From: Brevundimonas lutea
GTDB taxonomy: Bacteria > Pseudomonadota > Alphaproteobacteria > Caulobacterales > Caulobacteraceae
Reading direction: 5' to 3'
Length of the DNA: 64,000 bases
NCBI RefSeq assembly: GCF_003704105.1
Contig: NZ_QUOQ01000004.1
Location: 62,001-126,000, forward strand
The number at the start of each line of letters is the position of its first letter. Within the stretch, counting starts at the first letter, position 1. A program made the position numbers and the translations under genes. The notes under the pieces were generated by a model. It was not told the DNA's origin. It was given only the letters and a program-made list of their open reading frames with translations, and searched no databases. This document shows positions 1 through 8,410 of this stretch, in pieces.

Positions 1-233
1 CCTACCGAGACAAGGGCTCGCTGGTGTCGCTGGGCGACGATCAGGCGGTCGGCGCCCTGATGGGCGGCCTCGGCGGCCCCAGCTTCCGCATCGAGGGGCT
101 ATTGGCGCGTTGGGCTTACGTGACCCTGCATCTCGATCACCACCGCGCCATTCTGGGCGTCCGCCGCACCGCCCTCCTGGCCCTGTCACGCCTCCTCCAC
201 CGCCGCGTCGCCGGCCGGCTGAAGCTGCACTGA
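1..233 (+). CDS. ndh: Type II NADH dehydrogenase (NDH-2), 3' end only
   Basis: Partial gene entering from the left edge; about 76 C-terminal codons are visible, read in the frame of base 3 and ending in TGA at 231-233. The peptide begins with YRDKGSL followed by a Gly-rich stretch, the conserved C-terminal block of single-subunit NADH:quinone oxidoreductases. It continues into a Trp/Leu/His/Arg-rich tail of the kind that anchors NDH-2 to the inner face of the membrane. In the family this FAD enzyme moves electrons from NADH to quinone without pumping protons. The FAD and NADH domains lie outside the window, so the call rests on the C-terminal motif. The gene converges on the amidohydrolase at 239 with a 5-base gap. 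Confidence 0.7.
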   Translation, partial: YRDKGSLVSLGDDQAVGALMGGLGGPSFRIEGLLARWAYVTLHLDHHRAILGVRRTALLALSRLLHRRVAGRLKLH

Positions 234-238
234 AGCCT

Positions 239-1588
239 CTACCCCGCCAGCGTTTCCTGAAAGCGCACCGGCCGTCCGTGCGCCTGGCCGATCAGTTCAT
301 CGTCTTTCATCACCACCCGCCCGCGCGTGATCGTCGCCATCGGCCAGCCCGTCGCCTCGAACCCGTCGAAGGGCGTCCAACCGCAGCGGCTGGCCATGTC
401 CTCGTGCCGAATGGTCCGCCTGGCCTTGAGATCGACCAGGGTCAGGTCGGCGTCATAGCCCTCGGACATCCGCCCCTTGCCGGCGATGCCGAACACCCGC
501 TGGGCCCCCGCCGAGGTCAGGTCGATGAACCGCTCCAGCGTCATGCGGCCTTGGGCCACATGCGTCAGCATGACCGGAACCAGCGTCTGCACCCCCGGCA
601 TGCCGCTCGGCGAGGCCGGATAGGCCCTGGCCTTCTCCTCCTTGGTGTGGGGCGCGTGATCCGAGCCCAACACGTCCACCACGCCCTGTGTGATCCCCTC
701 CCACAAGCCCGCGATGTGCGGCGCATTGCGGATCGGCGGGTTCATCTGGGCGTAGGCGCCCAGGCGCGGATAGGCGTCGTCGCCATCCAGGGTCAGGTGT
801 TGGGGCGTCACCTCCACCGTGGCCACGTCCTTATGCCCGGCCAGGAAGACGATCTCCTCGGCGGTCGAGACGTGCAGCACGTGGATGCGCGCCCCGGTTT
901 CGCGCGCCAGCCGCACCAGCCGCTCGGTCGACTGGATCGCCGACTGGGCGTCGCGCACCTCCGGGTGGCTGGTCCAGTCGCCTGGCCGGGCCAGCGACCG
1001 CCGCTCCGCCAGCCGGTATTCGTCCTCGGAGTGGAAGGTGGCGCGCCGGCGCACGGTGCTGAGCACCTTCCGCACGCCGTCGTCGTCCGCGATCAGCAGC
1101 GAGCCGGTCGAGGCCCCCATGAAAACCTTCACCCCGCAACAGCCCGGCAGCCGCTCAAGCTCGGCCAGATGGGCGGCGTTCTCGTGCGTGCCGCCAACAT
1201 AGAAGGCGTGGTCCGTCCACATCCGGTCGCGTGCCCGCGCCAGCTTGTCGGCCAGGGTGTCGGGGTCGGTGGTGTTGGGCTCGGTGTTCGGCATCTCGAA
1301 CACGGTGGTGACCCCGCCCAGCGCCGCCGCGCGGCTGCCGGTCTCCAGGTCTTCCTTCCACTCCAGCCCCGGCTCTCGGAAGTGGACCTGGGTGTCGATC
1401 ACGCCGGGCAGGACGGTCAGTCCCGTGGCGTCCACCTCCTCGCCCGCCGAGGCTTGGCTCAGGTCGCCGATCCGGGCGATCCGGCCGTCGCGCACACCGA
1501 CGTCGGCCCGGCCGCGTCCGGAATGGTTGGCGACCTCGCCGCCACGGACGATCAGGTCATAGGTCTGAAGAGTGCGGCTGTGGGACAT
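239..1588 (-). CDS. pyrC: Dihydroorotase-like cyclic amidohydrolase
   Basis: A 449-residue amidohydrolase-superfamily protein of class I dihydroorotase layout. In pyrimidine synthesis such enzymes interconvert carbamoyl-aspartate and dihydroorotate. Visible features: DTQVHFREPG at residues 65-74, the candidate carboxylated lysine K154 in GVKVFMGAS, metal-ligand candidates H186 (FHSEDE) and H239 (HVLHVS), and catalytic Asp D310 in GSDHAPH. The first histidine of the usual HxH metal motif is Gln (Q67), so substrate or metal use could differ from textbook PyrC; I recall this QxH form in other alphaproteobacterial proteins annotated as dihydroorotase. The ATG start lies 32 bases inside the upstream glycosyltransferase gene, so translation is probably coupled. 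No pyrB lies nearby. Confidence 0.85.
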   Translation of the reverse strand: MSHSRTLQTYDLIVRGGEVANHSGRGRADVGVRDGRIARIGDLSQASAGEEVDATGLTVLPGVIDTQVHFREPGLEWKEDLETGSRAAALGGVTTVFEMPNTEPNTTDPDTLADKLARARDRMWTDHAFYVGGTHENAAHLAELERLPGCCGVKVFMGASTGSLLIADDDGVRKVLSTVRRRATFHSEDEYRLAERRSLARPGDWTSHPEVRDAQSAIQSTERLVRLARETGARIHVLHVSTAEEIVFLAGHKDVATVEVTPQHLTLDGDDAYPRLGAYAQMNPPIRNAPHIAGLWEGITQGVVDVLGSDHAPHTKEEKARAYPASPSGMPGVQTLVPVMLTHVAQGRMTLERFIDLTSAGAQRVFGIAGKGRMSEGYDADLTLVDLKARRTIRHEDMASRCGWTPFDGFEATGWPMATITRGRVVMKDDELIGQAHGRPVRFQETLAG

Positions 1589-2576
1589 GGGCGGCCTCCG
1601 CTTCTCGCGCGCGTTGAGCGTACAGGGAACGGGCCGCGTTCAACACCGGTTCGACCGGCAGGTCCATCATGTGCTGGATCGCCTGGTTCAGTTTTGGGTC
1701 GATGGCGCGGAAGTCCTCCATCATGCGCGGCCCCCGGACCGAGCGGCCCCGCCAGGGCCCGCGCAGCCGCTCATCTGAAGGCCCGAACACGCCGACCGAC
1801 GGAACGCCCGCCGCCACCGCCAGCTGGGTCCACAGCGAGTCATTTCCCAGATAGAGGCTGGCCCTTGAAAGCGCCGCGCAGGCCTGGAGCGGCGTCAGCC
1901 TGCCCTGCGTTTCGATCACCCGATAACGCGGCGCCGCAAGGCGGATGGTGTGGGCGGCGTCCCGGTCCTCGTCGCCGCCGACAATCAGGAGCTTGGCTCC
2001 GTCCAGCGGCCCGCCCTCGGCCAGCAGCGGCGCCGCCGCCTTGGCGAACCGCTCGGCCGGCCAGCGCTTGCCGACCCAGTCCGCGCCCGGTCCGACCGCG
2101 AGCAGCGGGCCCTGCCAGCTGCCCAGGGCCTGATCGGCGATCGCCTGGGTGTCGTGGCCGAAGAACAGTCGGGGGGACGGCGGCGTGTCCAACTGCAGGG
2201 CCCGCGCCGCCTGCTCCACGGCGTGCAGCGTCCGGCCGTCGTCCTTGGACGCCGCCGCTGGCTTCACCGCGCGCCGCTGCCGCTTCAGCCGGGCCGAGAA
2301 ATCGGTGCCGCGCTGGTCGACCACCAGCCCCCACTTGGTCGATCGCACCCGCTTCCACAGATTGACCCACTCCAGTCGCCCTTCCCGCTCCAGCACGATC
2401 AGGGCGTCGAGCCGGGGCAGGTCGGCGAACAGCGGCGCCGAGGCGCGCGAGCCGACCACAATGAAGCTGGCGTGCGGGATCTCCTCGACCAGATGGGCGA
2501 GCACGCCCGAGGACAGGACCGCCGTCTCCGGGTCCGCCTCGGCGATATACAGAATCGGAAAGCGCCCGCTCATCAC
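1557..2576 (-). CDS. Glycosyltransferase family 9 (heptosyltransferase-like)
   Basis: A 339-residue GT-B fold protein of the family that transfers ADP-heptose to the lipopolysaccharide core. The N-terminal Rossmann half is followed by the C-terminal donor-binding half, with GPGADWVGKRWP at about 162-173 and the diagnostic GNDSLWTQLAVAAGVPSV at 244-261, then FGPSDE. GTG at 2576 and ATG at 2573 are adjacent starts; I keep the longer. It ends inside the downstream amidohydrolase gene and lies 43 bases after the oxygenase-like gene, so the three probably form one transcript. The sugar and acceptor cannot be read from the sequence. A role in lipopolysaccharide or other envelope glycan assembly is likely. 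Confidence 0.8.
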   Translation of the reverse strand: MMSGRFPILYIAEADPETAVLSSGVLAHLVEEIPHASFIVVGSRASAPLFADLPRLDALIVLEREGRLEWVNLWKRVRSTKWGLVVDQRGTDFSARLKRQRRAVKPAAASKDDGRTLHAVEQAARALQLDTPPSPRLFFGHDTQAIADQALGSWQGPLLAVGPGADWVGKRWPAERFAKAAAPLLAEGGPLDGAKLLIVGGDEDRDAAHTIRLAAPRYRVIETQGRLTPLQACAALSRASLYLGNDSLWTQLAVAAGVPSVGVFGPSDERLRGPWRGRSVRGPRMMEDFRAIDPKLNQAIQHMMDLPVEPVLNAARSLYAQRAREAEAAHVPQPHSSDL

Positions 2577-2619
2577 CCGCGCACCCTACGCGCGTTCGGC
2601 CTCGGGCGGGAGCAGCGTT

Positions 2620-3231
2620 TCAGGCGTAGTTGAAACTGATCGAGATGCGCTCGGAACGGGCCGCATTGACCGGCACCTCGTGCCGCAACCAGCTCTCCCA
2701 CATCAGGATCGTCCCCGCCTGGGGCGCCAGATAGACGAAGGGTTGTTCGGCCTCCCCGGCTTCGGGCGTCAGGCTGGGCCGCGCCATCATCATGGGCAGG
2801 CGCGGATCCTCCAGCTTCAGCGAAGACGCCCCCGCCGGAACCTCGACATAGACGGTGCCGGAAATGATCGAGTGCGGGTGGATATGTCCCGTGTGCCCAC
2901 CGCCGGGCTTCAGGACATTGACCCAAAGGCTGTCCAGCCGCGGCTTGCGGCTGAGATCGAAATTCAGCGCCTTGGCGTACACGGCCGCGTGCCGATCCAG
3001 CCGCTTCTTCAACTCGCCGAACTCCGGGAACCGCTGCGGCAAGTCGGTCAGGGACGCATAGGAGGTATAGCCGCGATAGCCGTGCCGCTTACACCAGGCC
3101 CGCCCCGCCTGATCCTCCTCGGCCAGATGGTGGCAGGCCTCCAGCAGGGCGGCGTTGAAACCGATGAAGCCGGAGGCCTCGGCGAGGCTGGCTTCATAGA
3201 CCTGGGTGACGAACAGTGGGCGCAACGACAT
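2620..3231 (-). CDS. TIGR02466-type putative 2OG-Fe(II) oxygenase
   Basis: A 203-residue protein matching the small TIGR02466/PF13759 family of predicted 2-oxoglutarate/Fe(II) dioxygenases. The jelly-roll signature is visible: GHTGHIHPHSIISGTVYV around 112-128 carries the proximal metal ligands, WESWLRHEVPVN at 178-189 carries the distal His (about H184), and SERISISFNYA at the C-terminus supplies the Arg that would bind 2-oxoglutarate. No substrate is known for the family as far as I recall. It starts at ATG 3231 and is the first gene of the minus-strand group with the family 9 glycosyltransferase, which hints at, but does not show, a role in envelope or small-molecule modification. Confidence 0.75.
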   Translation of the reverse strand: MSLRPLFVTQVYEASLAEASGFIGFNAALLEACHHLAEEDQAGRAWCKRHGYRGYTSYASLTDLPQRFPEFGELKKRLDRHAAVYAKALNFDLSRKPRLDSLWVNVLKPGGGHTGHIHPHSIISGTVYVEVPAGASSLKLEDPRLPMMMARPSLTPEAGEAEQPFVYLAPQAGTILMWESWLRHEVPVNAARSERISISFNYA

Positions 3232-3295
3232 GGCGGGGTTCTAGCCGGTGCGGGCCGTCGAGGGAATCGCGAGCGCACCCCATCCGCGTCCCGGG

Positions 3296-3398
3296 CGAAG
3301 GCCGGGGCCCAGGGGATCAAGCGCGGGAGGGGGGGCAGAGCCGTGATCGAGCCTGACCTGAGGCGCCCGGCGTCCTACAATCTGGGCCCCGGCCTTCG
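3296..3398. repeat. Long inverted repeat, 16-bp perfect arms
   Basis: Arms at 3296-3311 and 3383-3398 (cgaaggccggggccca and its exact reverse complement) are separated by 71 bases. The element fills most of the gap between the oxygenase-like gene and the Tat-exported gene. It has no U-tract, so it is not a simple terminator. The spacing and GC-rich palindromic arms resemble the small intergenic repeats common in Caulobacterales genomes, but I see only this copy in the window. Confidence 0.6.
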
Positions 3399-3461
3399 TC
3401 GGTGACACGGCCGAGGGTAGCGCTCGCGATTGCTTAACCGCCGGTGTGCCACGGTCCGTCC

Positions 3462-3884
3462 ATGCGCCGTCGCGACGTCCTCGCCACCTCCCTGATTCTG
3501 GCCGGAACCGCCGGAACGGCCGCCGCCGCGCCGTCGTCCGAGCCGGCGGCGCCGCCCTCGACCAACATGCTGGGGGTCGGTCTGCCGGTGATCGCGGGCG
3601 GGCGGGTGCGCAACTACATCTTCGTGACCCTCAGGTTAGTGCTGGCGCCCGGCGCCGACATGGCGGCGGTGCGGGCCAAGGAGCCGTTCCTGCGTGACGG
3701 TCTGGTCCGCGCGGCCCACCGCACGCCCCTGCCCACCGCCGCCGACGGGCTCAGCTTTGATCCGGCGCGCCTGACCGGCGTGGTCACCCGAATGGCTCCG
3801 ACCGTCGTCGGACGCGGCCTGATCGCGCGGGTCGAGGTCGCCAGCCAGGCGCCGCGTCGTCGGACGGGCATCCGAGGGGGCTGA
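3462..3884 (+). CDS. Hypothetical Tat-exported protein
   Basis: A 140-residue protein of unknown function. The start at ATG 3462 is chosen because the product then opens with MRRRDVLATSLILAG, a twin-arginine-like n-region followed by a hydrophobic stretch and an Ala-rich cleavage zone near residues 25-30. An in-frame GTG at 3444 would only add six residues in front of the signal. The mature part has a short Pro/Ala linker and a compact domain with a RVRNYIFVTLRLVLAPGAD segment and a Lys/Arg-rich end. That domain recalls small periplasmic proteins with a beta-rich N-terminus and an amphipathic helix, but I do not recognise the family. It stands alone between divergent and downstream genes. Confidence 0.6.
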   Translation: MRRRDVLATSLILAGTAGTAAAAPSSEPAAPPSTNMLGVGLPVIAGGRVRNYIFVTLRLVLAPGADMAAVRAKEPFLRDGLVRAAHRTPLPTAADGLSFDPARLTGVVTRMAPTVVGRGLIARVEVASQAPRRRTGIRGG

Positions 3885-4061
3885 GCCACCCTCCAAATAC
3901 CGGATTGCGTCATCGGGACGCATGGGGCACGTTTCCGCCGCAATTCCCGAGGGGCGCGGCTTGGCGCCCGGTGCGCACGGGGGGACCGGAAGGCGGACAG
4001 AGGCGAAAAGCCCGCCGCGCCAAGGGTCCGCGCGCTTAGCTGAAATAGGGTTGGAAACGCT

Positions 4062-6215
4062 ATGACGTCATTACTGTGGCTGGTCATCGCGGCCGGCGGC
4101 CTGGGGGTGCTCTACGGGGCGATCCAGACCGCGGTGCTGATGAAGGCCGACGCCGGCAACGACAAGATGCGCGAGATCGCCGCGGCGATCCAGGAGGGGG
4201 CCAGCGCCTACCTCCGCCGGCAGTACATCACCATTGGCTTGGTCGGGGTCGTGATCCTGATCGCCGCCTTCCTGCTGATCGGCCCCTATGCGGCGGCCGG
4301 TTTCCTGATCGGCTCGGTGCTGTCGGGCGCGGCGGGCTACGCCGGCATGCTGATCTCGGTCAGGGCCAATGTCCGCACCGCCCAGGCCGCCTCCAAGAGT
4401 CTGGCCGGCGGCCTGGACCTGGCGTTCCGCTCGGGCGCCATCACCGGCATGTTCGTGGCCGGCGGGGCCCTCGTCGGAGTGGCGGGCTATTACGCCGTGC
4501 TGACCGAGGTCATGGGTCTGGAGCGCGTCGGCCGCGAGGTCATCGACGGCCTGGTGGCCCTGGGCTTCGGCGCCTCGCTGATCTCCATCTTCGCCCGTCT
4601 GGGCGGCGGCATCTTCACCAAGGGCGCCGACGTGGGCGGCGACATGGTGGGCAAGGTCGAGGCCGGGATCCCGGAGGACGACCCCAGGAACGCCGCCACC
4701 ATCGCCGACAATGTGGGCGACAACGTCGGCGACTGCGCCGGCATGGCCGCCGACCTGTTCGAGACCTATGCGGTGACCACGGTCGCCACCATGGTGCTGG
4801 CCGCCATCTTCTTCCGCGGCGACGCCGCCGTGGCCGAGGCGATGATGCTGCTGCCGCTGGCCATCTGCGGCATCTGCATCGTGACCTCGATCATCGGCAC
4901 CTTCTTCGTGCGTCTGGGCAAGAGCCAGAACATCATGGGGGCGCTGTACCAGGGCCTGATCGTCACCGGCGTGCTGTCGGTCGTGGCGGTCTGGTTCGTG
5001 ATCAACGCCCTGGTCACGGGGCCGGTGACCACGTCCGGCGGACTGGTCATCGAACCGATGAGCCTGTTCTGGTCGGGGGTCGTCGGCCTGGCCGTCACGG
5101 CCGCGATCGTGGTGATCACCGAATACTACACCGGTTCGAACTTCCGGCCGGTGCAGTCCGTCGCCAACGCCTCGGTCTCGGGTCACGGCACCAATGTGAT
5201 CCAGGGCCTGGCCGTCTCGCTTGAGGCCACCGCGCTTCCAGCCCTGACCATCATCGTCGGCATCATCGTCAGCTTCCAGCTGGCGGGCCTGTTCGGCATC
5301 GCCATCGCCACCACGACCATGCTGGGCGTGGCGGGGATGATCGTGGCGCTGGACGCCTTCGGACCGGTCACCGACAACGCCGGCGGCATCGCCGAGATGG
5401 CCGGCCTACCCGCCGACGTGCGCCACTCGACCGACGCGCTAGACGCCGTCGGCAACACCACCAAGGCGGTGACCAAGGGCTATGCGATCGGTTCGGCCGG
5501 TCTCGGCGCCCTGGTGCTGTTCGCGGCCTATACCGAGGATCTCAGGTACTTCTCGGCCAATCCGGCGGACTATCCGTTCTTCGCCGACATGGGCGTGGTC
5601 GCCTTCGATCTGACCAATCCCTACGTCGTCGTCGGCCTGCTGTTCGGGGGGCTGTTGCCCTTCCTGTTCGGCGGCATGTCGATGATGGCGGTCGGACGCG
5701 CGGCCGAGAGCGTGGTGGCCGAGGTGCGCCGTCAGTTCCGCGAGAACCCGGGCATCATGACCTACCAGACCAAGCCGGACTACGCCCGGGCGGTCGACAT
5801 CCTGACCAAGGCGGCGATCAAGGAGATGATCGTGCCGTCGCTGTTGCCGGTGCTGTCGCCGATCGTGCTGTTCGTCGTCGTGCTGTTCATCCAGCCGGAC
5901 AAGGCCAACGCCTTCGCCGCCCTGGGGGCCATGCTGATGGGGGTGATCGTGACCGGCCTGTTCGTGGCCGTGTCGATGACCTCGGGCGGCGGCGCCTGGG
6001 ACAACGCCAAGAAGGTGATCGAGGAAGGCTTCACCGACAAGAACGGCGTGGTCCACGGCAAGGGCTCGGAGGCTCACAAGGCCGCGGTCACCGGCGACAC
6101 AGTGGGCGATCCCTACAAGGACACCTCCGGTCCGGCGGTGAACCCGATGATCAAGATCACCAACATCGTGGCGCTGCTGCTGCTGGCGGTTCTGGCGAGC
6201 GGTCGGATCGTCTAG
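4062..6215 (+). CDS. hppA: K+-insensitive H+-translocating pyrophosphatase
   Basis: A 717-residue membrane pyrophosphatase with about 16 transmembrane helices. It couples hydrolysis of cytoplasmic pyrophosphate to proton export. The substrate loop [20 protein letters not shown] lies near 188-207, followed by the Asp-rich [19 protein letters not shown] segment that binds Mg-PPi; the second acidic region ([15 protein letters not shown]) and the C-terminal [15 protein letters not shown] block are intact. In [15 protein letters not shown] the residue after GNTT is Lys (about K468), which marks the K+-independent subclass; K+-dependent enzymes have Ala there. It is a single-gene unit with its own intrinsic terminator at 6258. 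Confidence 0.96.
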   Translation: MTSLLWLVIAAGGLGVLYGAIQTAVLMKADAGNDKMREIAAAIQEGASAYLRRQYITIGLVGVVILIAAFLLIGPYAAAGFLIGSVLSGAAGYAGMLISVRANVRTAQAASKSLAGGLDLAFRSGAITGMFVAGGALVGVAGYYAVLTEVMGLERVGREVIDGLVALGFGASLISIFARLGGGIFTKGADVGGDMVGKVEAGIPEDDPRNAATIADNVGDNVGDCAGMAADLFETYAVTTVATMVLAAIFFRGDAAVAEAMMLLPLAICGICIVTSIIGTFFVRLGKSQNIMGALYQGLIVTGVLSVVAVWFVINALVTGPVTTSGGLVIEPMSLFWSGVVGLAVTAAIVVITEYYTGSNFRPVQSVANASVSGHGTNVIQGLAVSLEATALPALTIIVGIIVSFQLAGLFGIAIATTTMLGVAGMIVALDAFGPVTDNAGGIAEMAGLPADVRHSTDALDAVGNTTKAVTKGYAIGSAGLGALVLFAAYTEDLRYFSANPADYPFFADMGVVAFDLTNPYVVVGLLFGGLLPFLFGGMSMMAVGRAAESVVAEVRRQFRENPGIMTYQTKPDYARAVDILTKAAIKEMIVPSLLPVLSPIVLFVVVLFIQPDKANAFAALGAMLMGVIVTGLFVAVSMTSGGGAWDNAKKVIEEGFTDKNGVVHGKGSEAHKAAVTGDTVGDPYKDTSGPAVNPMIKITNIVALLLLAVLASGRIV

Positions 6216-6257
6216 AGCGCCTACCGCGCTTCGCGCTACTTGAGGCGCACTGATTTT

Positions 6258-6288
6258 GGCCCCGGAGAGCGATCTCCGGGGCCTTTTT
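6258..6288 (+). terminator. Rho-independent terminator of hppA
   Basis: A perfect stem of 10-11 bp (gccccggaga pairing with tctccggggc) closed by a GCGA tetraloop and followed by TTTTT lies about 43 bases after the hppA stop. The U-tract is on the plus strand only, so it ends hppA and shields the convergent rnhB. Confidence 0.9.
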
Positions 6289-6290
6289 CT

Positions 6291-6914
6291 TCAGGCCGCG
6301 TTGCGCTCCAACAGCGCCCGGATCGGCCCCCAGGTCGCGCGGTGCTCCACGCACGGCCCCAGCCGCTCCAGCGCCGCGATATGGGCCGGCGCCGCATAGC
6401 CCTTGTGCCGCGCGAAGCCATAGCCGGGGTGGACCGCGTCCAGCTCGACCATCACCCGGTCCCGCGCCGTCTTGGCCAGGATCGAGGCCGCCGCGATCGA
6501 CAGGCTCAGCCCGTCGCCGCCCACGACCGTCTTCACGTCGCACGGCAGGGCGAAGGGATAGTTCCCGTCCACCAGCGCATAGACCGGCCGCACGGCCATC
6601 GCCTCGATGGCCCGGCACATGGCCAAGCCGGTTGCCTTGAGAATGTTGAGCGTCTCGATCTCGCGCGCCGAGGCGAAGCCGACGCCCCAGGCGAGGGCGC
6701 GGGCCTTGATCTCGACCTCCAGCCGCTCACGCGCGGCGGCGGTCAGGGCTTTGGAGTCGTCGATGCCCTCGGGCAGATCGTCGGGGTTCAGGATCACCGC
6801 CCCGGCCGCCACAGGCCCGGCCCACGGCCCCCGCCCGGCCTCATCCACGCCGCACACCGGCGCGGGGCACAGGGCCTCGAGGCTGAGGCTGGGAATCAGG
6901 CGGGCCTTGGTCAC
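6291..6914 (-). CDS. rnhB: Ribonuclease HII
   Basis: A 207-residue RNase HII, which removes RNA from RNA-DNA hybrids and nicks at single misincorporated ribonucleotides. The catalytic acids are visible: D24 and E25 in [15 protein letters not shown]116 in [10 protein letters not shown] and D134 in [22 protein letters not shown]. The [12 protein letters not shown] block, typical of the C-terminal part, is present. It is the downstream gene of a pair with tag: its ATG overlaps the tag stop by four bases (ATGA), indicating translational coupling of two DNA-repair functions. Its stop lies directly beside the hppA terminator. Confidence 0.95.
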   Translation of the reverse strand: MTKARLIPSLSLEALCPAPVCGVDEAGRGPWAGPVAAGAVILNPDDLPEGIDDSKALTAAARERLEVEIKARALAWGVGFASAREIETLNILKATGLAMCRAIEAMAVRPVYALVDGNYPFALPCDVKTVVGGDGLSLSIAAASILAKTARDRVMVELDAVHPGYGFARHKGYAAPAHIAALERLGPCVEHRATWGPIRALLERNAA

Positions 6915-7501
6915 CTCCCGCCCATCGCACGAACCTCGGCCTGGCGGAAACAGTCATGGACGTGGTCGTTGACCATCCCCGTGGCCTGCATGAAGGCATA
7001 GACGATCACCGGTCCGCAGAAGCCGAAACCCCTCGCCTTCAGCGCCTTGGCCATGGCCACGGACTCAGGCGTCTGGGTCGGCACCTCGGCCAGGGTGAGC
7101 GGCCGGGCCTGGATCGGCGCCCCGCCCACGAACGACCAGAGCCAGACGGAAAAGTCCTCGCCAGCGTCGCGCATCTCGACCCAGACCCGCGCGCCCCGGA
7201 TGGTCGCGTCGATCTTGGCGCCCGAGCGCACGATGCCCGCATCGGCCATCAGGCGAGCCCGCTCCGCCTCGCCATAGCCGGCCACGATCTCGGGATCGAA
7301 GCCGTCGAAGGCCGCCCGAAACGCCTCGCGCTTCTTCAGGATGGTGATCCAGCTCAGCCCGGCCTGGAACCCATCCAGCACCAGCTTCTCCCACAGCGCC
7401 CGCGCATCATACTCCGGCACACCCCATTCGGTGTCGTGATAGGCGACGTAAAGCGGATCGGTCCCGCACCAGGCGCAGCGATGGAGGGATGAGTCGGGCA
7501 T
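6911..7501 (-). CDS. tag: DNA-3-methyladenine glycosylase I
   Basis: A 196-residue Tag-family glycosylase that excises 3-methyladenine from alkylated DNA. The N-terminal [23 protein letters not shown] contains the expected Zn-ligand Cys and His (C9, H22), and the C-terminal [10 protein letters not shown] supplies the other His and Cys. The base-recognition segment [17 protein letters not shown] is conserved. The acid that is Glu in the E. coli enzyme (LEGQQ) is Asp here (LDGFQ), a conservative change. It is the upstream member of the tag-rnhB overlap pair. Confidence 0.95.
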   Translation of the reverse strand: MPDSSLHRCAWCGTDPLYVAYHDTEWGVPEYDARALWEKLVLDGFQAGLSWITILKKREAFRAAFDGFDPEIVAGYGEAERARLMADAGIVRSGAKIDATIRGARVWVEMRDAGEDFSVWLWSFVGGAPIQARPLTLAEVPTQTPESVAMAKALKARGFGFCGPVIVYAFMQATGMVNDHVHDCFRQAEVRAMGGR

Positions 7502-7526
7502 TGCCGACAGGCTAGCGCCGGCCTCA

Positions 7527-8315
7527 CTAGCCGAGCAACCAACCCGGCCGCTCGACCGCGATCGGACGACCGTCGACGGTCAGCGGGCCGTCGATCCGAT
7601 CCAGTCGCAGCAGGGCCATCGCCCGGCCATCGATCCCGCCACGCACCTCACCCGCCCGGCGGTCGCCGTTCAGCAGCACCTCGGCGCCGAACGCGGGAGG
7701 CGGGCCGTCTAAGCTGATCGGCAGCATCCGGGTCTTGATCGCGCCGCGCCGCTTCATGCGCGAAGTCGTCTCCTGACCGACGAAACACCCCTTGGCGAAG
7801 TCGATGCCGTTCAGCAGGTCGAAATTGGCCTCGATCGGATAGTCCTTGTCTGGTGGGCTGTCGCCGGCGCCGGGGACGCCGTGGGCCAGTTCATGGGCGC
7901 GCCACGCAGGCTCGTCGACGGTCGGATCGGCGGCGCTCAACCCGCGCCATCCCAGGCCCGGCAGGCGGGGATCGGCGACGAAGCCCCGCGGCGGCGGCCC
8001 GTCGCCCCAGGCGGCGCATACCCGCCGGGGGTCGGCCGCGATCTCGACCTTGGCCCGGAGGCGATACATCGATAGCCGCTGAACCAGGGCGTCGCGGCGG
8101 TCGGCGGCGACATCCAGGGTCACTCCATCCCCTTCCCCCCAAAGGAACAGGTCAAACAGCAGCCGCCCCGGCGGCGACAGCAAAGCGCCGAACCTCAACT
8201 CGCCCTCCCCCAGCCCCTCAACGTCCTGGGTCAGGAGATTGTGCAAGAACAGCCGGGCGTCTGGGCCGGCGACCCGCACCAGGGTGCGGCTGTCGAGGCG
8301 AGCGATCAGGGTCAT
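7527..8315 (-). CDS. ygfZ: YgfZ/GcvT-domain folate-binding protein
   Basis: A 262-residue protein of the YgfZ (COG0354) family, folate-binding proteins of the aminomethyltransferase fold that help make or repair certain Fe-S enzymes. The diagnostic KGCFVGQE motif with its conserved Cys lies about two thirds along, within FAKGCFVGQETTSRMKRRG. The N-terminus (RTLVRVAGPDARLFLHNLLTQDV) is the usual GcvT-like opening. It is divergent from purB, with 95 bases between the two starts, and 25 bases upstream of tag on the same strand. Confidence 0.9.
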   Translation of the reverse strand: MTLIARLDSRTLVRVAGPDARLFLHNLLTQDVEGLGEGELRFGALLSPPGRLLFDLFLWGEGDGVTLDVAADRRDALVQRLSMYRLRAKVEIAADPRRVCAAWGDGPPPRGFVADPRLPGLGWRGLSAADPTVDEPAWRAHELAHGVPGAGDSPPDKDYPIEANFDLLNGIDFAKGCFVGQETTSRMKRRGAIKTRMLPISLDGPPPAFGAEVLLNGDRRAGEVRGGIDGRAMALLRLDRIDGPLTVDGRPIAVERPGWLLG

Positions 8316-8410
8316 GGCCTCGATATAGCCCGCGCCGGGTCCGGCGCCATGCGGCGGCGTCCGGCGCGGCGGCTTGACTCCCCGCCCCTCGCGCCCGACA
8401 CCCCGCGCCC

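Noticed and set aside
110..2365. Very long open frame on the plus strand opposite the amidohydrolase and glycosyltransferase genes
   Set aside because: Its protein is Arg/Pro/Ala-rich with no domain, as expected from an antisense frame of GC-rich coding sequence. The minus-strand genes have clear motifs.
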